DNA of 64,000 nt from Dictyophora rubrovolvata (lineage: Eukaryota > Basidiomycota > Agaricomycetes > Phallales > Phallaceae), in the NCBI GenBank assembly GCA_029959195.1, contig CP114119.1:2294001-2358000 (forward strand), written 5' to 3'. The notes under the pieces are model-generated. The model saw only the letters and a list, made by a program, of their open reading frames with translations, did not search any database and was not told the DNA's origin. The translations under genes and the position numbers were made by a program. Of this stretch, positions 15,794 to 29,520 are shown one piece after another (position 1 is the first letter of the stretch; every line of letters begins with the position of its first letter).

Positions 15794-17190
15794 TGAAAAA
15801 CGTACAGTCTGGTTGCAAGAGGAGTATAATCAGATATGCATATCGTTTGATATTCGTGAAAAAAATGCACCTTTTCTTGAAAAGACAATACGGTTGACTT
15901 GGGCGGAGAAACAAAAGCCACTTCTTGCTTATCCCATCGCGATTCGATGCAAAAAAGGAACACCCTCGGAAACCAGTGGATCCGCCTACTAACCTTTGAA
16001 GGTCCCAATCAAGGTGCACCACACACGCGTCAAAGAACCAAACAACCGACTAATCATCGTGTTCTTATAGCGCCAGGTAACTCAGGGACTCTGACGCTTC
16101 GGAATTTTCAATTGGTTGTTTCCTGGTTTATGCGGAAATATCGATGAATACTTTTGACAGCACAGACCCGAGTCATAGATAGCAGACCCTCTTCCTACCC
16201 GTCTAGCTGAACCTCGCCTTACGCATAGAGTCAAATAGACGCTGTAGAGATTACTACAAGTACATAAATGAAATTTATATAGACCTCCCTCGCGTACCTG
16301 CATCATGACGCTGTATCAAAGCAGAGCGTTTCTTCAAATCAAATGGCTTGGTATTAAACTATGTGATGGTTTTGGTGGTGGCTTCGTTTTTATTCAGCTC
16401 AAAGGCTTCTGCCTGAGAAAGTGAACGGTCATTTGAAAGCTCACAAAAAGATATACCTCCATCGCGCATTCGCGAGTATTAATTTACATCCTAGTTGCAT
16501 CGGAGCGGAGTCGTTAAGATTACCGAAGTGAGTACCATCGCTAGTCACTGGGTCCAACTGTCCCTCCAGGACACCTCCACGACCAGACGCTTCAGTCCGA
16601 GTTTTCTCTGCGAGGCGCCGTGTCCTTTATTTTCGCAGGACGCAGGCAGTTTATTATTCAGGATGTTCAGGGCTTGGTGGTTAATGGACGGGACCGTTCT
16701 ATGGAGTCCAAGACCTGTGGTGGTCCTGCTGAGTGTAAATAAGACTTTCCCTGTTTTGCCCATTTCTGCCAATGCAAACCCCCGCAATCGACTTGAGCCA
16801 GAGCTCGAACCACAACTTGAACCAAGACTTAGCGAACCAAACACAAGTTGCTCCCCCATCACCCGGCTTCACCCAGACACTCGCCTTTTACCAACAATTG
16901 AGAGATTACCCATCGGAGATGTAAGTATCAACCAAAAAATTGCTCAACAGTGACTAGTACTCTCTCAATTGTTGAACCCGTTGGACGCATCGACGACGAA
17001 TTTATTATCTCATCTTCACGTTTCTCCGCGAGTCAAGGTGTTTATAAGGGCGTCATACACAGTGGAGACGGTGGTGTTCACGCTCGTTACGCGTCACGGT
17101 TACGCATCTCATTCCATTACTGTCACGGTCATCCATCGAAAGGAATTGTCGCCTATTTTCACGTTTCTTTGTTTTGGCTTTTGATACCAA
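15794..17190. other. Intergenic region between divergent genes
   Basis: About 1.4 kb. Open frames here (such as 16495-16953 with a Glu-Pro-Leu repeat) have no splice-linked partners or family resemblance and are not called. It holds the promoters of the SGNH-like gene and of the Iwr1 gene. Confidence 0.4.
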
Positions 17191-18445
17191 ATGGATTCCC
17201 AACTTCCGAAACCAACGATTATACGAATCAAACGAAGACGCGATGACGAACCTCCTGATGCACTCTGTACGTCTTACCCCAGTTCCTCCTTTGCAATTGA
17301 TTTGATTCGTTAAAATTAGTGGTCGAGTCCAGGAAGAAAAGATCTAGAGTGTCTGATCTTTTTGAATTCGTGGAGACAGTTGAAGAGCACGAGTTTACAA
17401 GCAATCCTCAATACGGAAGGGATTTAATCGTGCGTCTCATACGCCGTTCCTTCGTCTTTTGCGTCTTTTGACGTATTTCTCCAATGTTGTTTCAAGGCTC
17501 GTGCAGCAACAAAACCCCCTTCGTCTCCATCGCCGTCTTCTTGTACCATGAATTCCACTCAGAAACATGCCGCGCACCATGCAAGTCCCGCTAAACGCTA
17601 CACGATCTTAAAACCTACCGTTCCGAGCGTTACTTCTGAAGAGTATGTCCTGCGGACTCCCTGTCCTAATTTCTAATTTATACACTTATCAGGGATCAAT
17701 CTATTTCAAAGCCAACCACTGAAGGATTAACCATGTATGACGCCATTGTAGACACCCGGACTCGGCGGAAGCGTAAAGAAGATCCTGCAATGTTGGATCT
17801 TATAAGTGGTATATCAGGATGTATGTCACATATTTATCATGCATTTTGAATTTTAACATGAGTTTCGTCTAGTGGGAAACGAACCAACCGAGACAGCAGT
17901 CACTTCTTCAAGTACTGATACCCCTGTCAAAGATAATAAATTCGTCGTGGACGTGTATTTACAACGTCCAATGCCTGTTGACTGGCAAATGCCAGACAAA
18001 GTCGGCTGGCTGTAGGTGACCGCTTGTTGCTCCGATCACATTGTTATTTGTTTTTCTAATTGCACACTTTCAGAACCGGTCTGTTAATTGCCGAACCGAA
18101 GAACCCTGACGCGGGTTCAAACTCTTCTGAGGACGATGCTGACGAAGATTCCAATTGTAGGGTTTACTTCAATTTCGCAAATATATATATACATCTAATT
18201 GTTGTCGAATAGCGGAGGATTATTATCTCAACGATTACCCGGACGAAGATCCGGACGAAGATAGCGATCATTCGCTTTCAGGTAAATCATGACAATTTCT
18301 CATTCAGTGAAGGTTAATGACTGTGTATATAGATTATGATAATGAATACTCTGAACAGGAAGAAGAAGAAGAAGAGGATGATGAAGAAGAGCGGGCAGAG
18401 CTTCGTGATCTCCTTCGTTCTAAAGGAATCGTCACGCGGGATTGA
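17191..18445 (+). CDS. Iwr1-like RNA polymerase II nuclear import factor
   Basis: Iwr1 binds assembled RNA polymerase II and directs its nuclear import with an N-terminal NLS. The start at 17191 gives MDSQLPKPTIIRIKRRRDDEPPDALL over the first intron; the IIRIKRRR...EPPDALLVE stretch is the typical Iwr1 N-terminus and contains the basic signal. After a variable middle, the diagnostic acidic Iwr1 motif appears across introns: EDYYLNDYPDEDPDED, then DYDNEYSEQEEEE. The C-terminus is acidic then RAELRDLLRSKGIVTRD, with TGA at 18443-18445. There are about eight short GT-AG introns. The order NLS then Iwr1 motif matches the family (human SLC7A6OS, yeast Iwr1). No break is seen. Confidence 0.85.
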
Positions 18446-18708
18446 ATTTTTTCCCCCTCAGTTTATCCTCGTTTCCTAGTTAACAATAAACTCTTTCTTT
18501 TCCATTAATCTGTTCCTGCATCTACTTTCAAAGCAACCGTATTTCCATGGAGTTTTTTTTTCACGGATTTCGAGTTATAATGACTCAAACTTGCACAAAT
18601 GTATCACTGCAATTGTTCCAAGCTTGTAGCAAAGAACAGATTTATTTAGAATATAAAGCACAGATTTTATTATTTTACATCGTCGAGAGAGTGAGAAAAA
18701 AAAGGAGA

Positions 18709-20253
18709 TCATAGAAAAACATCATTCGGTTCTCCATCTGAACTAGATCTCAGAATTGATTTATCCATATTAAATACAAGTTCGCTGACGGAAACCGTCT
18801 TTTTAAACAATCTTCCACGTTCATTATCAGGAATAATAGGCCTGAGGACGCCACCCCGCTTTTTGGAAGGGCTGGAACTGTATTCATTGGATTCACTGTT
18901 CGATTTACGTTTGCTTGGAGAAACAGGCGGCGTTGGTAAGTCGCCATCAGCAAACGGGAATGAAGGGGGTGGAATATTTTCCGCGTTGTTTTTGCGAGCT
19001 TTTCCTAATTCAGGCATTTAGGCAAAGTGGTTTTCCAGCTCCTTATAAAAGAAAGCATATACCTTTGGGAACTGTAGTAGAGCGCTTTACGACCATCAGC
19101 TTTTGTTCTGCAGGACCATCCGCAAATAGAGTTTTCTGTATCTCCCAGTCCTGTGGTCGTGTCTTTTTCCAGTCTTCAAGAACTTTGGCTACCCATAAAT
19201 CGGTGTCAGAGGCGACATAGTAATCGAATATGTTGTCCCATTCAGTAGCAGGGGGTGTCTTATTGACGAAGACCACTTTCCCTGACCCTGTTTTGTGCTC
19301 ATGGACGACACGGGCGAAGTCCTTGACTAATTTTCGTAAACCATGAACTTTCAGAGACGTTCCCATGATAATTAGCAGGTCTGGTTTCTTCCCCAGATCT
19401 AAGGTTTGAATAGTTCCAATGTCATCGCCTAATGGGTGACTTTCGTCGTATAAGACGATAGCGGGTCGTAGAGTGCCAATTTTCAGAGGACGAGCCGATC
19501 GAGCACGTCGTTCTTCCGCTATAAGAAGATTAAAATCAAATGATCAATTCATTTTATTAAAAAAAAAGACACTTACATCGCTTCGTGCATTCTTGACAAT
19601 CTGGCGGGGCTCCTTCTCGAAAGGTTGCCAAATGTTGGTTCTCGCACTTCGCCTCGGCGGCGCAAATCACGCACCGCACGCGGTGAATGTCGCCATGTAA
19701 TTGTACATTCTTTATTTCTTTCACTTTGAGTTTGTTATTGCTGGCCTTCCCTGTGGCCTTTGCTGCTTCGGATGAGGTGCAAACGAGTCCGACTCGAGCT
19801 TCCAGGCCGTCAATATTTTGCGTGTAGGACCGCAAAAGTTTGCCTTTCGTGTCTAGTGTCTTGATGAAGTGATGGGTTGACGAGGGTGATGCTAAATCAA
19901 TAGAAGTCTTAAGCTCTGCCATGAACGTGTAAAAAAGTGCGGTTGACGTTGGATCGCGAAAAAGAGCAGCATCGAAAAGGTCACGTCCTTTCATCACCAC
20001 GTCCGGATATTTGGCCTTAACGAGCGCGTATAAACCATCAGAAGAGCGAAAGTCCTGTATAGAGGCATCAGATTATTTGCTGAAGAAGGAGGTATAGGAT
20101 TATATGTACCGGAATTCCTGAAGAACATGAGATGCCCGCCCCCGTTACGATGACTATTTTCTTGCTCTTGAAAACAGTTGACGACAGATTACCCAGAGCA
20201 CGCTTGACTTTCGCGTCAGACGCAATGAGATTCATGTCTAGTGTAGTAATCAT
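18709..20253 (-). CDS. NAD-dependent histone deacetylase, Hst3/Hst4-type sirtuin
   Basis: Sirtuins remove acetyl groups from lysine using NAD; the Hst3/4 class acts on histone H3 K56 in the nucleus. The start at 20253 (MITTLDMNLIAS) precedes VIVTGAGISCSSGIP, which an intron joins to DFRSSDGLYALVK, the NAD-binding signature. Next come YTQNIDGLEARVG and the catalytic His in VQLHGDIHRVRC. A zinc-binding set of two CxxC pairs follows (CVIC, CQEC), then PAIVLYDESHPL and LLIIMGTSLKVHGLRKLV. A last intron joins a Pro/Ser-rich tail with two SPSK sites next to basic clusters (SPSKRKSN, SPSKKRGG), candidate CDK sites and nuclear signals; yeast Hst3 is destroyed after CDK phosphorylation. Stop TGA at 18709-18711. 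It is divergent from the Rsm22 gene, with 173 bp between start codons. Confidence 0.9.
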
Positions 20254-20426
20254 CTCCTTGAAACCCCCCAAGAAAAGGTAGAGAGCAGGAAGTATGAGAC
20301 ACGAGCGGTGCTGGACCTGGGTAAATTTGCAAGAACGCGACTTGTCCCGTGACTTCGTGTATGACAAATGTACATTATGTAATTTTGATTTTCCCTCCTT
20401 CCAAAAAAAAATAAAACCACCCCCGC
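20254..20426. promoter_or_regulatory. Shared divergent promoter of sirtuin and Rsm22 genes
   Basis: Only 173 bp separate the two start codons, so both promoters must lie here or overlap the coding ends. No TATA box is obvious, in contrast to the oxidoreductase genes. A run of A residues lies at about 20404-20416. Confidence 0.5.
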
Positions 20427-23018
20427 ATGCTTCGCAATGCAGCTCTACTGCCACGACATTATGGGAAACATGCCAGCCAATTAATTTCCAGAAAATCAGC
20501 TCAATTCTCTACTTCTACGGAACCCAACAAACCAATTGAGCTTGACCCTGCTTTGCAGGCTCTGCTCCAAGACGCCGACAAGTCCCTCACTCATTTCAAA
20601 GTCAAACGGTCGAAGCGACGATCATCAAAAGAAATAAACCTCGAAAGAGATACAACCTCTCGTAAAGAATTAGAAATTGTGTCAAGAACAGTAACAAAGC
20701 GGGATGATGTTGACGAGACACTACTCGAGGCAGGAGAAGAAGATACAGTATTTCCAAGGTCTGAAAGAAAATCCCCAGCCGCCTCCTTTGGGAGCAGGCA
20801 AATTGGGACCGCTATTTTGCCTTATGAAATGCAACAGTCTGTTATGGCTCTGATATCAGGTAGGGTTCGTGATGGGCATCATCTATTTCACTTGTTCATC
20901 TTTGTTTTTCCCCCCTCTTTAAGAGTCAGAAAAGCCACTTATTCATGTAGATGCGGATCGTCTGTTCAACCACTCAAAAGATGAGGAAAAGAGCGATAAA
21001 GTTCCTTCATCATGGGACCTCCATTACACGCCGATGCGAAACACGGAAGTACGCTCCACATCCAAAATCTCCCATATCAAAGCTCGTTTGAACAGAATCC
21101 GTGATGGAGCCGCGTTTGCATCTGTTGTTATGCCAGCACAGTATGCCGTTATTCGAGCAGTTTTGGAACAGACAAAAGGACGGCTCGGCGATGAATGGGC
21201 TCGGAGGGTTAACCATGTTATTGAATGGGGGAGCGGAACAGGTGCTGGAATTTGGTGCGTTGACTCTGATATTATTTCCTTCGTTTCGCGCGAAATATAC
21301 TGAGATTGGCTTTTAGGGCTGCACATCATACTTTCCAAAAATCTCACGAGTCATGCCTAAGTGATGAATTACCAACGCAGGAAGGTCCCATCAGTGAAAA
21401 CCTAGCGGATCAGCTAGACAGGGACAGAGATATACCAAGGAATCTCCAGCTACAGCAATCAAACCTGAAATCATACATAGCCTTCGAAAAACGGGATGGT
21501 CTCAGTAATATTGCACGGAAGCTATTGAAGGACATTCCCACTTCATCGTCCATATCCATTCGAAGGGAGCTTGCTGATGACTTACTTCCAATGTCCCATA
21601 CAGGGGAATCTAACAAAGAGACAATTGCGATATCAGCGTTTTTACTTAGCACGATCCAAACTATTGGATCTAAGAAGGCGATGCTTCGAGAGATGTGGAA
21701 CTCTGGGGCTAATCTCATGGTAAGTATCCGCATCACCTTGTGGCAAAGCTCTCTCCATTGACCCCTCATTCCACCTTCTAGGTTATCATAGAGGATGCAT
21801 CGGCCGACGGCTTCCGAGATGTCACAGATGCTCGAGACTTTCTTCTTCGTCTTGGGAATGAACAGTCCGAACAATCCGAACCGTCCAACTCAAACGTGAC
21901 CTCTAAACATGGAGCTCATGTTGTTGCGCCCTGCCCTCACGATAAACCTTGTCCACTTGCCTTTCATCAAAAAATATCGCCCTCAAAACGTGCTTTCGAG
22001 ATGACATCCTCTCTTTCTGCAATGGCCCGGTGCACGTTCATGCAGCGTCTACAACGCCCGTCTTTCGTCAGGCTAACTAAACATGCAAAGAGAGGCGAGG
22101 AAGATGTTGGGTATTCTTATGTTGTTATCCGACGCGGCGACCGTGCTAGACCTCCTTTTGCTGTGGGTCAGCTTCAAGGAAGGGAAGGTGCTGTTGCTCG
22201 ATGGGCTGAAGACGCGAGAAGAGTCAGGGAAGCAGACCTAGACAAGACATGGGTGATGCACGAAAGCGACATCAACCTTATTTCAGCTGTTCCTGTCGAT
22301 GAAGACGGAAGCAGAGTTGTCCTTGAAAATGCCGTTGAAGGGAAAGTTGTATTACAAAAGGCGCAAGAAGAGGAGGTTGTTGCCGTTGGTGAGATAACTG
22401 AAGAAGAGGATTTAGCCTCCGTATCTTCCTCCTTGGACCCCGACAATCTGCCATCACAGAACGACGATCTAGAAGCTACGTTAAGGGAAGAATCTTATTC
22501 GTGGCCTAGAATCAACTTTTCACCATTGAAGCGAAATGGACATGTCATTATTGATGCATGCATGCCAGAAGGTTAGTCGGTAACCATTGTCTCGTGTTTC
22601 CAAGCCTTAATCCCTCTTTTCTTACTTAGGATCAATTATGAGAATGACATTCCCCCGCTCTCAAGGTAAACAAATCTACTACGATGCCCGAAAAAGCAGC
22701 TGGGGGGATATCTTCCCTCATGCTCCAAAGCACCAACCCATTCCACGCTTCACCGGACGGCCTGGAAAGACAGCGAAGGCTTTCTTAAAAGAAGCATTGG
22801 ATAAGGAGAGCGCTGAAGAGCGTGAACTGGCGAAGCTGTTCAGTCCCTCGGATAGTGATGAAGCTCGTGGTAAAAAGGTTAAGCGCGCAGTACAAGATAA
22901 TGCTAATGCGACCCGGGCTGGATGGTCTGGTGTTATGGGTCAATTGAAAGATGAGGAAAAGAAGAGACGGCAAGAACGGAGAAAGGTTAGGGATCTAAAA
23001 GAGGTTGATTTCGAATAG
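20427..23018 (+). CDS. Rsm22/METTL17-like mitochondrial ribosome assembly protein
   Basis: Rsm22 (METTL17 in animals) is a methyltransferase-fold protein needed for assembly of the mitochondrial small ribosomal subunit. The N-terminus (MLRNAALLPRHYGKHASQL) is basic and lacks acidic residues, as in a mitochondrial presequence. Diagnostic parts are VVMPAQYAVIRAVLEQ, the SAM-binding-like HVIEWGSGTGAGIW, the cysteine-rich APCPHDKPCPL (family Fe-S/metal site) and CTFMQRLQRPSFVRLTKH, then YSYVVIRRG. Four introns (about 20860-20923, 21258-21316, 21720-21780, 22572-22628) all restore the frame. The C-terminal block IIDACMPEG...GSIMRMTFPRSQG and a basic tail end at TAG 23016-23018. No break. It converges on the UDP-glycosyltransferase gene with 216 bp between stops. 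Confidence 0.88.
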
Positions 23019-23234
23019 ACTAAGTTGTACATATCGCTATCGACATAACCCTGTATCCTTATGGAAATTAATGTAGAAGTAATAATCATTCCCATGCTCA
23101 GCAGTTTCATATCAAATTTAAAGCTCAAGTCTCAAATGGGGCTTCTTTATATATAGATAATCTACAGGAGCTAATATAGTTGTATTACGATTTTGAGAAA
23201 TGTGCAAGGCAGCTGGACATTTAAAATAAAAATT

Positions 23235-25325
23235 TTAATTAAGGGGAACAAATCTATTCAAGAATTCACGGAGTTCTTTTCGTGCTTCTCCATCCTCCTC
23301 CCACGCCGTGCTCACTTTCCTTTGCAACGCATGGATGTTTTCCCTCTTCTGAATACCATCTATACCCCACGCATTAGTGAGAATTGATCGGAATTCTTCC
23401 TCGGCGGCTTCTAAAGTTCCAGTGGGCTTAATGCCACGACAGAGTGGACGAAGCCCTTCATTGATTCGTGTCTCGAAAAGTTCATATGCGATATTCAAAC
23501 TCGCGCTGATATATGCAGCATTGACATATTGATCTGCAGCAAGAGGCCATGCAATCCTACACAAAAGATATGATATCATCAGAAAAAAAGAAAAAGACGG
23601 GCATTGCAAAGGCCAATAAATATCAAACTCACATAGGAACACCATGCCCAACTGATTCGGTAATGCTATTGTTGCCACAGTGCGTCATAAAGTATCCTGT
23701 GGCTCGATGTCCCAAAACTACATGCTGCGGAGCCCAAGCTGTAACTATCGCGAGTTGATTAGCCTTGAACTTCTCTTGCAGGTGAGAAGGCATTTCAATT
23801 CTGGGATTGAGCGACAGAATCTGATACGAACTTGGTGAGCAAAGTGCACCCGAAAAAATGAACATGAAATATGTACCAAGGGAATCTTCATATCCAACAC
23901 TATCTCGAGCATTCTCCATACAGTTTCGCCAATCGGCCAGAAGACTGTACCGAAAGAAATCTTAGTAATACTTTAGCTTCCAAATTTTTGATAAACAGTT
24001 CAACGGAGACATACATAAAGAAGGGAATAATCTCCATGCGACTTTTGAATGTTCTCAAGGAAATTTTGGATTTCAGCGCCATTTGGAGACCCACTTAATT
24101 CTTTTTCTTGGGAATGAGATAACTGCTTGTCGACAGATACCTCCTCAGGTAGGAGCGGTCCGACGAAATAGACAGGTCGGGGAGCGAACCATGTTCTGTA
24201 AGCAGCGCACACTTTCGGTTCATAGGATGGATTTCCCAGTGCTATAATACCATCGCACTCTTGGAAAAATCTATATATGATCAGTTCTATAATCCCGATA
24301 TATGTCGTAATAACTACATACTTGTAACCGTTTCCGAACACAATCTCTTTTGTAAATAATAATGTATGCGGCTAAATAGAAGGTTTAATGACCCTTCAGC
24401 GTATCTAGTCCATATGATATTCTTACATCTATGTGATGGGAGTTAAATTCATAGTCATACATAGCCGGCAGTCCAGGGAGTTCTACCACATCTCCAGCGC
24501 TTGGTTGGTATAACTGACAAAGTTCACCGGCAATTAACAAATGAGCAAGAAGGATGTCAGGATAGCTTACACTGCCCAAGATGTCAAAATAAGGTTCTCC
24601 GGTCTCTTTGGCAAGCTCTTCAGCTTTGAGAGGTAGATTTCCTAACCCACCCAGCGACCGCGGTCCGAAGTAATGTAACATCGCGTTAAGGGAACCAGTA
24701 TTCCATGCTAGGACCGGCACGCTGCTTCCACTAATTTTGCGAATTCCTTTAAGTGTGTCCAACAGGAAGGGCTAAACTATGATCAATTTCTGCTCCAATA
24801 ATGGTTTTTCGAAACTCACATCGAGGAGAACAACGTCCGGTCGGGTGACAGCTGGGTATACCTGTCCTGTTGCGCAAGGCACTGGTTCTTCCTCGTGTAA
24901 TTTGGGGTAAAGATTATTGAACGCTTCAGTATATGCCCCAAACATTTGAACAAGGCTCATGGCACTAAATTCGCCCAAGTGCAAAAGTCTACGTATGTGA
25001 TGTGTCTTAGCATAATATATGATTTGATAAAACCAAGTATAGTAACCTGATGTGATCCTTCAACGCTTTTTCTTCCTTGATAAAATATCTATCGATTTCG
25101 TTTTCTACTTTGGATTTGAAATTACCAGCCGTTATAAACGTTATAATGATATCTGGTCGCTCGTGAACCAGCTTGGTGGCCAAAGAAACAAAAGGTCTAA
25201 GGTGTCCTATACCGGGAAGATTAGAATGAGCGAATTGACCAAATCATAAGAGCGAAAAACGTACCCCACGCTGGAGGAGCAACAAAAAGGATGTGTTTGA
25301 ATGTCGACGGGTTGGTCATGACCAT
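23235..25325 (-). CDS. UDP-glycosyltransferase (GT1 family)
   Basis: GT1 enzymes transfer a sugar from a UDP-sugar to small molecules such as sterols, phenols or xenobiotics. The start at 25325 ([25 protein letters not shown], split by an intron) has the family N-terminus with the acceptor-side GH. The C-terminal half carries the PSPG-like donor-binding motif: [13 protein letters not shown], then [16 protein letters not shown] and [14 protein letters not shown], with the key W, HCG and [10 protein letters not shown] at about 23930 is the usual loop before the donor domain. There are about eight introns; stop TAA at 23235-23237. No cleavable signal or C-terminal membrane segment is seen, so it is probably cytosolic like other fungal GT1 enzymes. 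A TATA box lies upstream. It sits between two GMC oxidoreductases, which suggests oxidation followed by conjugation, but that is inference. Confidence 0.87.
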
Positions 25326-25389
25326 ATTAGATACTGTATAAGGAGGTCCGAAGGAACTGCCTTTAGGATGAGGACAAGTTAAAGGCTGA

Positions 25390-25396
25390 TTTTATA
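25390..25396 (-). promoter_or_regulatory. TATA box of UDP-glycosyltransferase
   Basis: On the minus strand TATAAAA lies about 65 nt upstream of the start codon at 25325, a usual distance for fungal TATA promoters. Confidence 0.45.
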
Positions 25397-25409
25397 CATA
25401 GCGATTGAT

Positions 25410-26280
25410 GGAATCAATAACGAATGGCTATGCTTTAGCAAACGCACGAGGTGTTAGTAATGCGAACCCGTTGGATTTGTTTGCATTGTCTACGCGTCCT
25501 ATCAGTGAGGGGCTATTCCCAAAAGGAGTTTAGGCACCCCGGGGACATAACAACAAGACATGCTGATGAAAAGGTGTTCATTCTTCCGACAATGCCAATC
25601 ACGATTGGCTCTGACTTTGCCATTGGGCGACTGCAACAAGAATTTTCCAACGAAGCCCGCCGGCTTGACTTTGTATTACCGCATCAGTACGGGATCAAAA
25701 AAAATACCGCCCGCTGACACGATATTAAATATGTGTCTTAAAAGTGATGGTTCAGAACGCTTGCGGGAAGCCCTCGTTGATGTTGAATGATAAAGCAACT
25801 GATGTGCTGACTCAATCGCCTGGTGTAATACCTCAGTGCATGTGAGCAGACAGTCTGAAAGCATTGAATCATTTATCAGCACAAATTATGATCAGTCATA
25901 ATGCCTTAAACCTAGCGAGAGGTCCTCAATTAAAACTCATCCGAAAAATAGATATATTTGGTCTGGCGCGTATATATGAGCGCAGCACGCGGGATCATGC
26001 GCTGACACGTAGCTCAACTGTCACTGATTTTGTGAAATTTGATAACAGACCTGTCTCTCTTGTAATTTTTCCCGGCTTCACGATAAGTATAACAATGAGC
26101 CCAAAGTGCAATCTTTTTTAGGCTTGAAGGGGGTGCGCGTTTCTTTCGTCCGGTAAAGTCGGAGACTGGATAGGACCAGTAGAAAACACAGATTATCCGG
26201 TAATGTATACAGTTGGCATAAATAATATGTAGAAATAAGTTGTTACAATGATTTTCTCATTGGCAAAAGGACTAGTGCGA
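25410..26280. other. Intergenic region, nothing recognised
   Basis: About 0.9 kb between the UGT gene and the end of GMC oxidoreductase B. The open frames at 25451-25882 overlap each other on both strands, have no splice partners and are not called. Upstream control of the UGT gene probably lies here. Confidence 0.4.
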
Positions 26281-28966
<2,686 letters not shown>

Positions 28967-28969
28967 AGA

Positions 28970-29520
28970 AAAGTAGAGCACTTACCTAACCTTCTGAATC
29001 AACGGATCAGATGAGACACTGATTGGCCGTGGAGAAGTGGATCATTACTGTGGATGCCCCCAAACTCCACAACCAATAGTAAATACTGGAACTCTGTCAC
29101 AGGATTCAAAAATCTGTGTCCACTTTCTAGTCTCACTGCTTTCCATTCTCAAGAAGTCCAACCGACAGATAGAAGAGATCCACAAGGGAAAACATGTGAA
29201 AGTAGCAAGAAAGTAGCTAATAGGTCCCGAGGATTTACTTCCGTGCGTGACCACATTTTTGGCACAGCCCTGCACAGTTCATTATGTAAGCAAGAGTTTA
29301 CTTCCGACTTGACTCAGACTTGGACTTGACACAAACTTGACGTGTGTTCTCTTAGAAAACGTCAAAGTCAATTCGAAGGTAGTCGGCATTCCTGCACACA
29401 CAAATTCAACCGTACAGGACAGACTAAAGTAACCAATATATAACTTTCTAATAAATACACCTGTCTCATTTGCTATGTAAATCAAAAACCTTAACCGGGA
29501 AGTTGCTGGTGAATGCACGT
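28970..29520. other. Intergenic region between GMC B and laccase
   Basis: About 0.55 kb with no gene recognised. It contains the upstream control region of GMC oxidoreductase B and the 3' end of the laccase transcription unit. Confidence 0.4.

Noticed and set aside
16495-16953. Open frame with an LEPELEPQLEPRL repeat
   Set aside because: No splice-linked exon, no family resemblance, and overlapping open frames on the other strand. A chance low-complexity frame.
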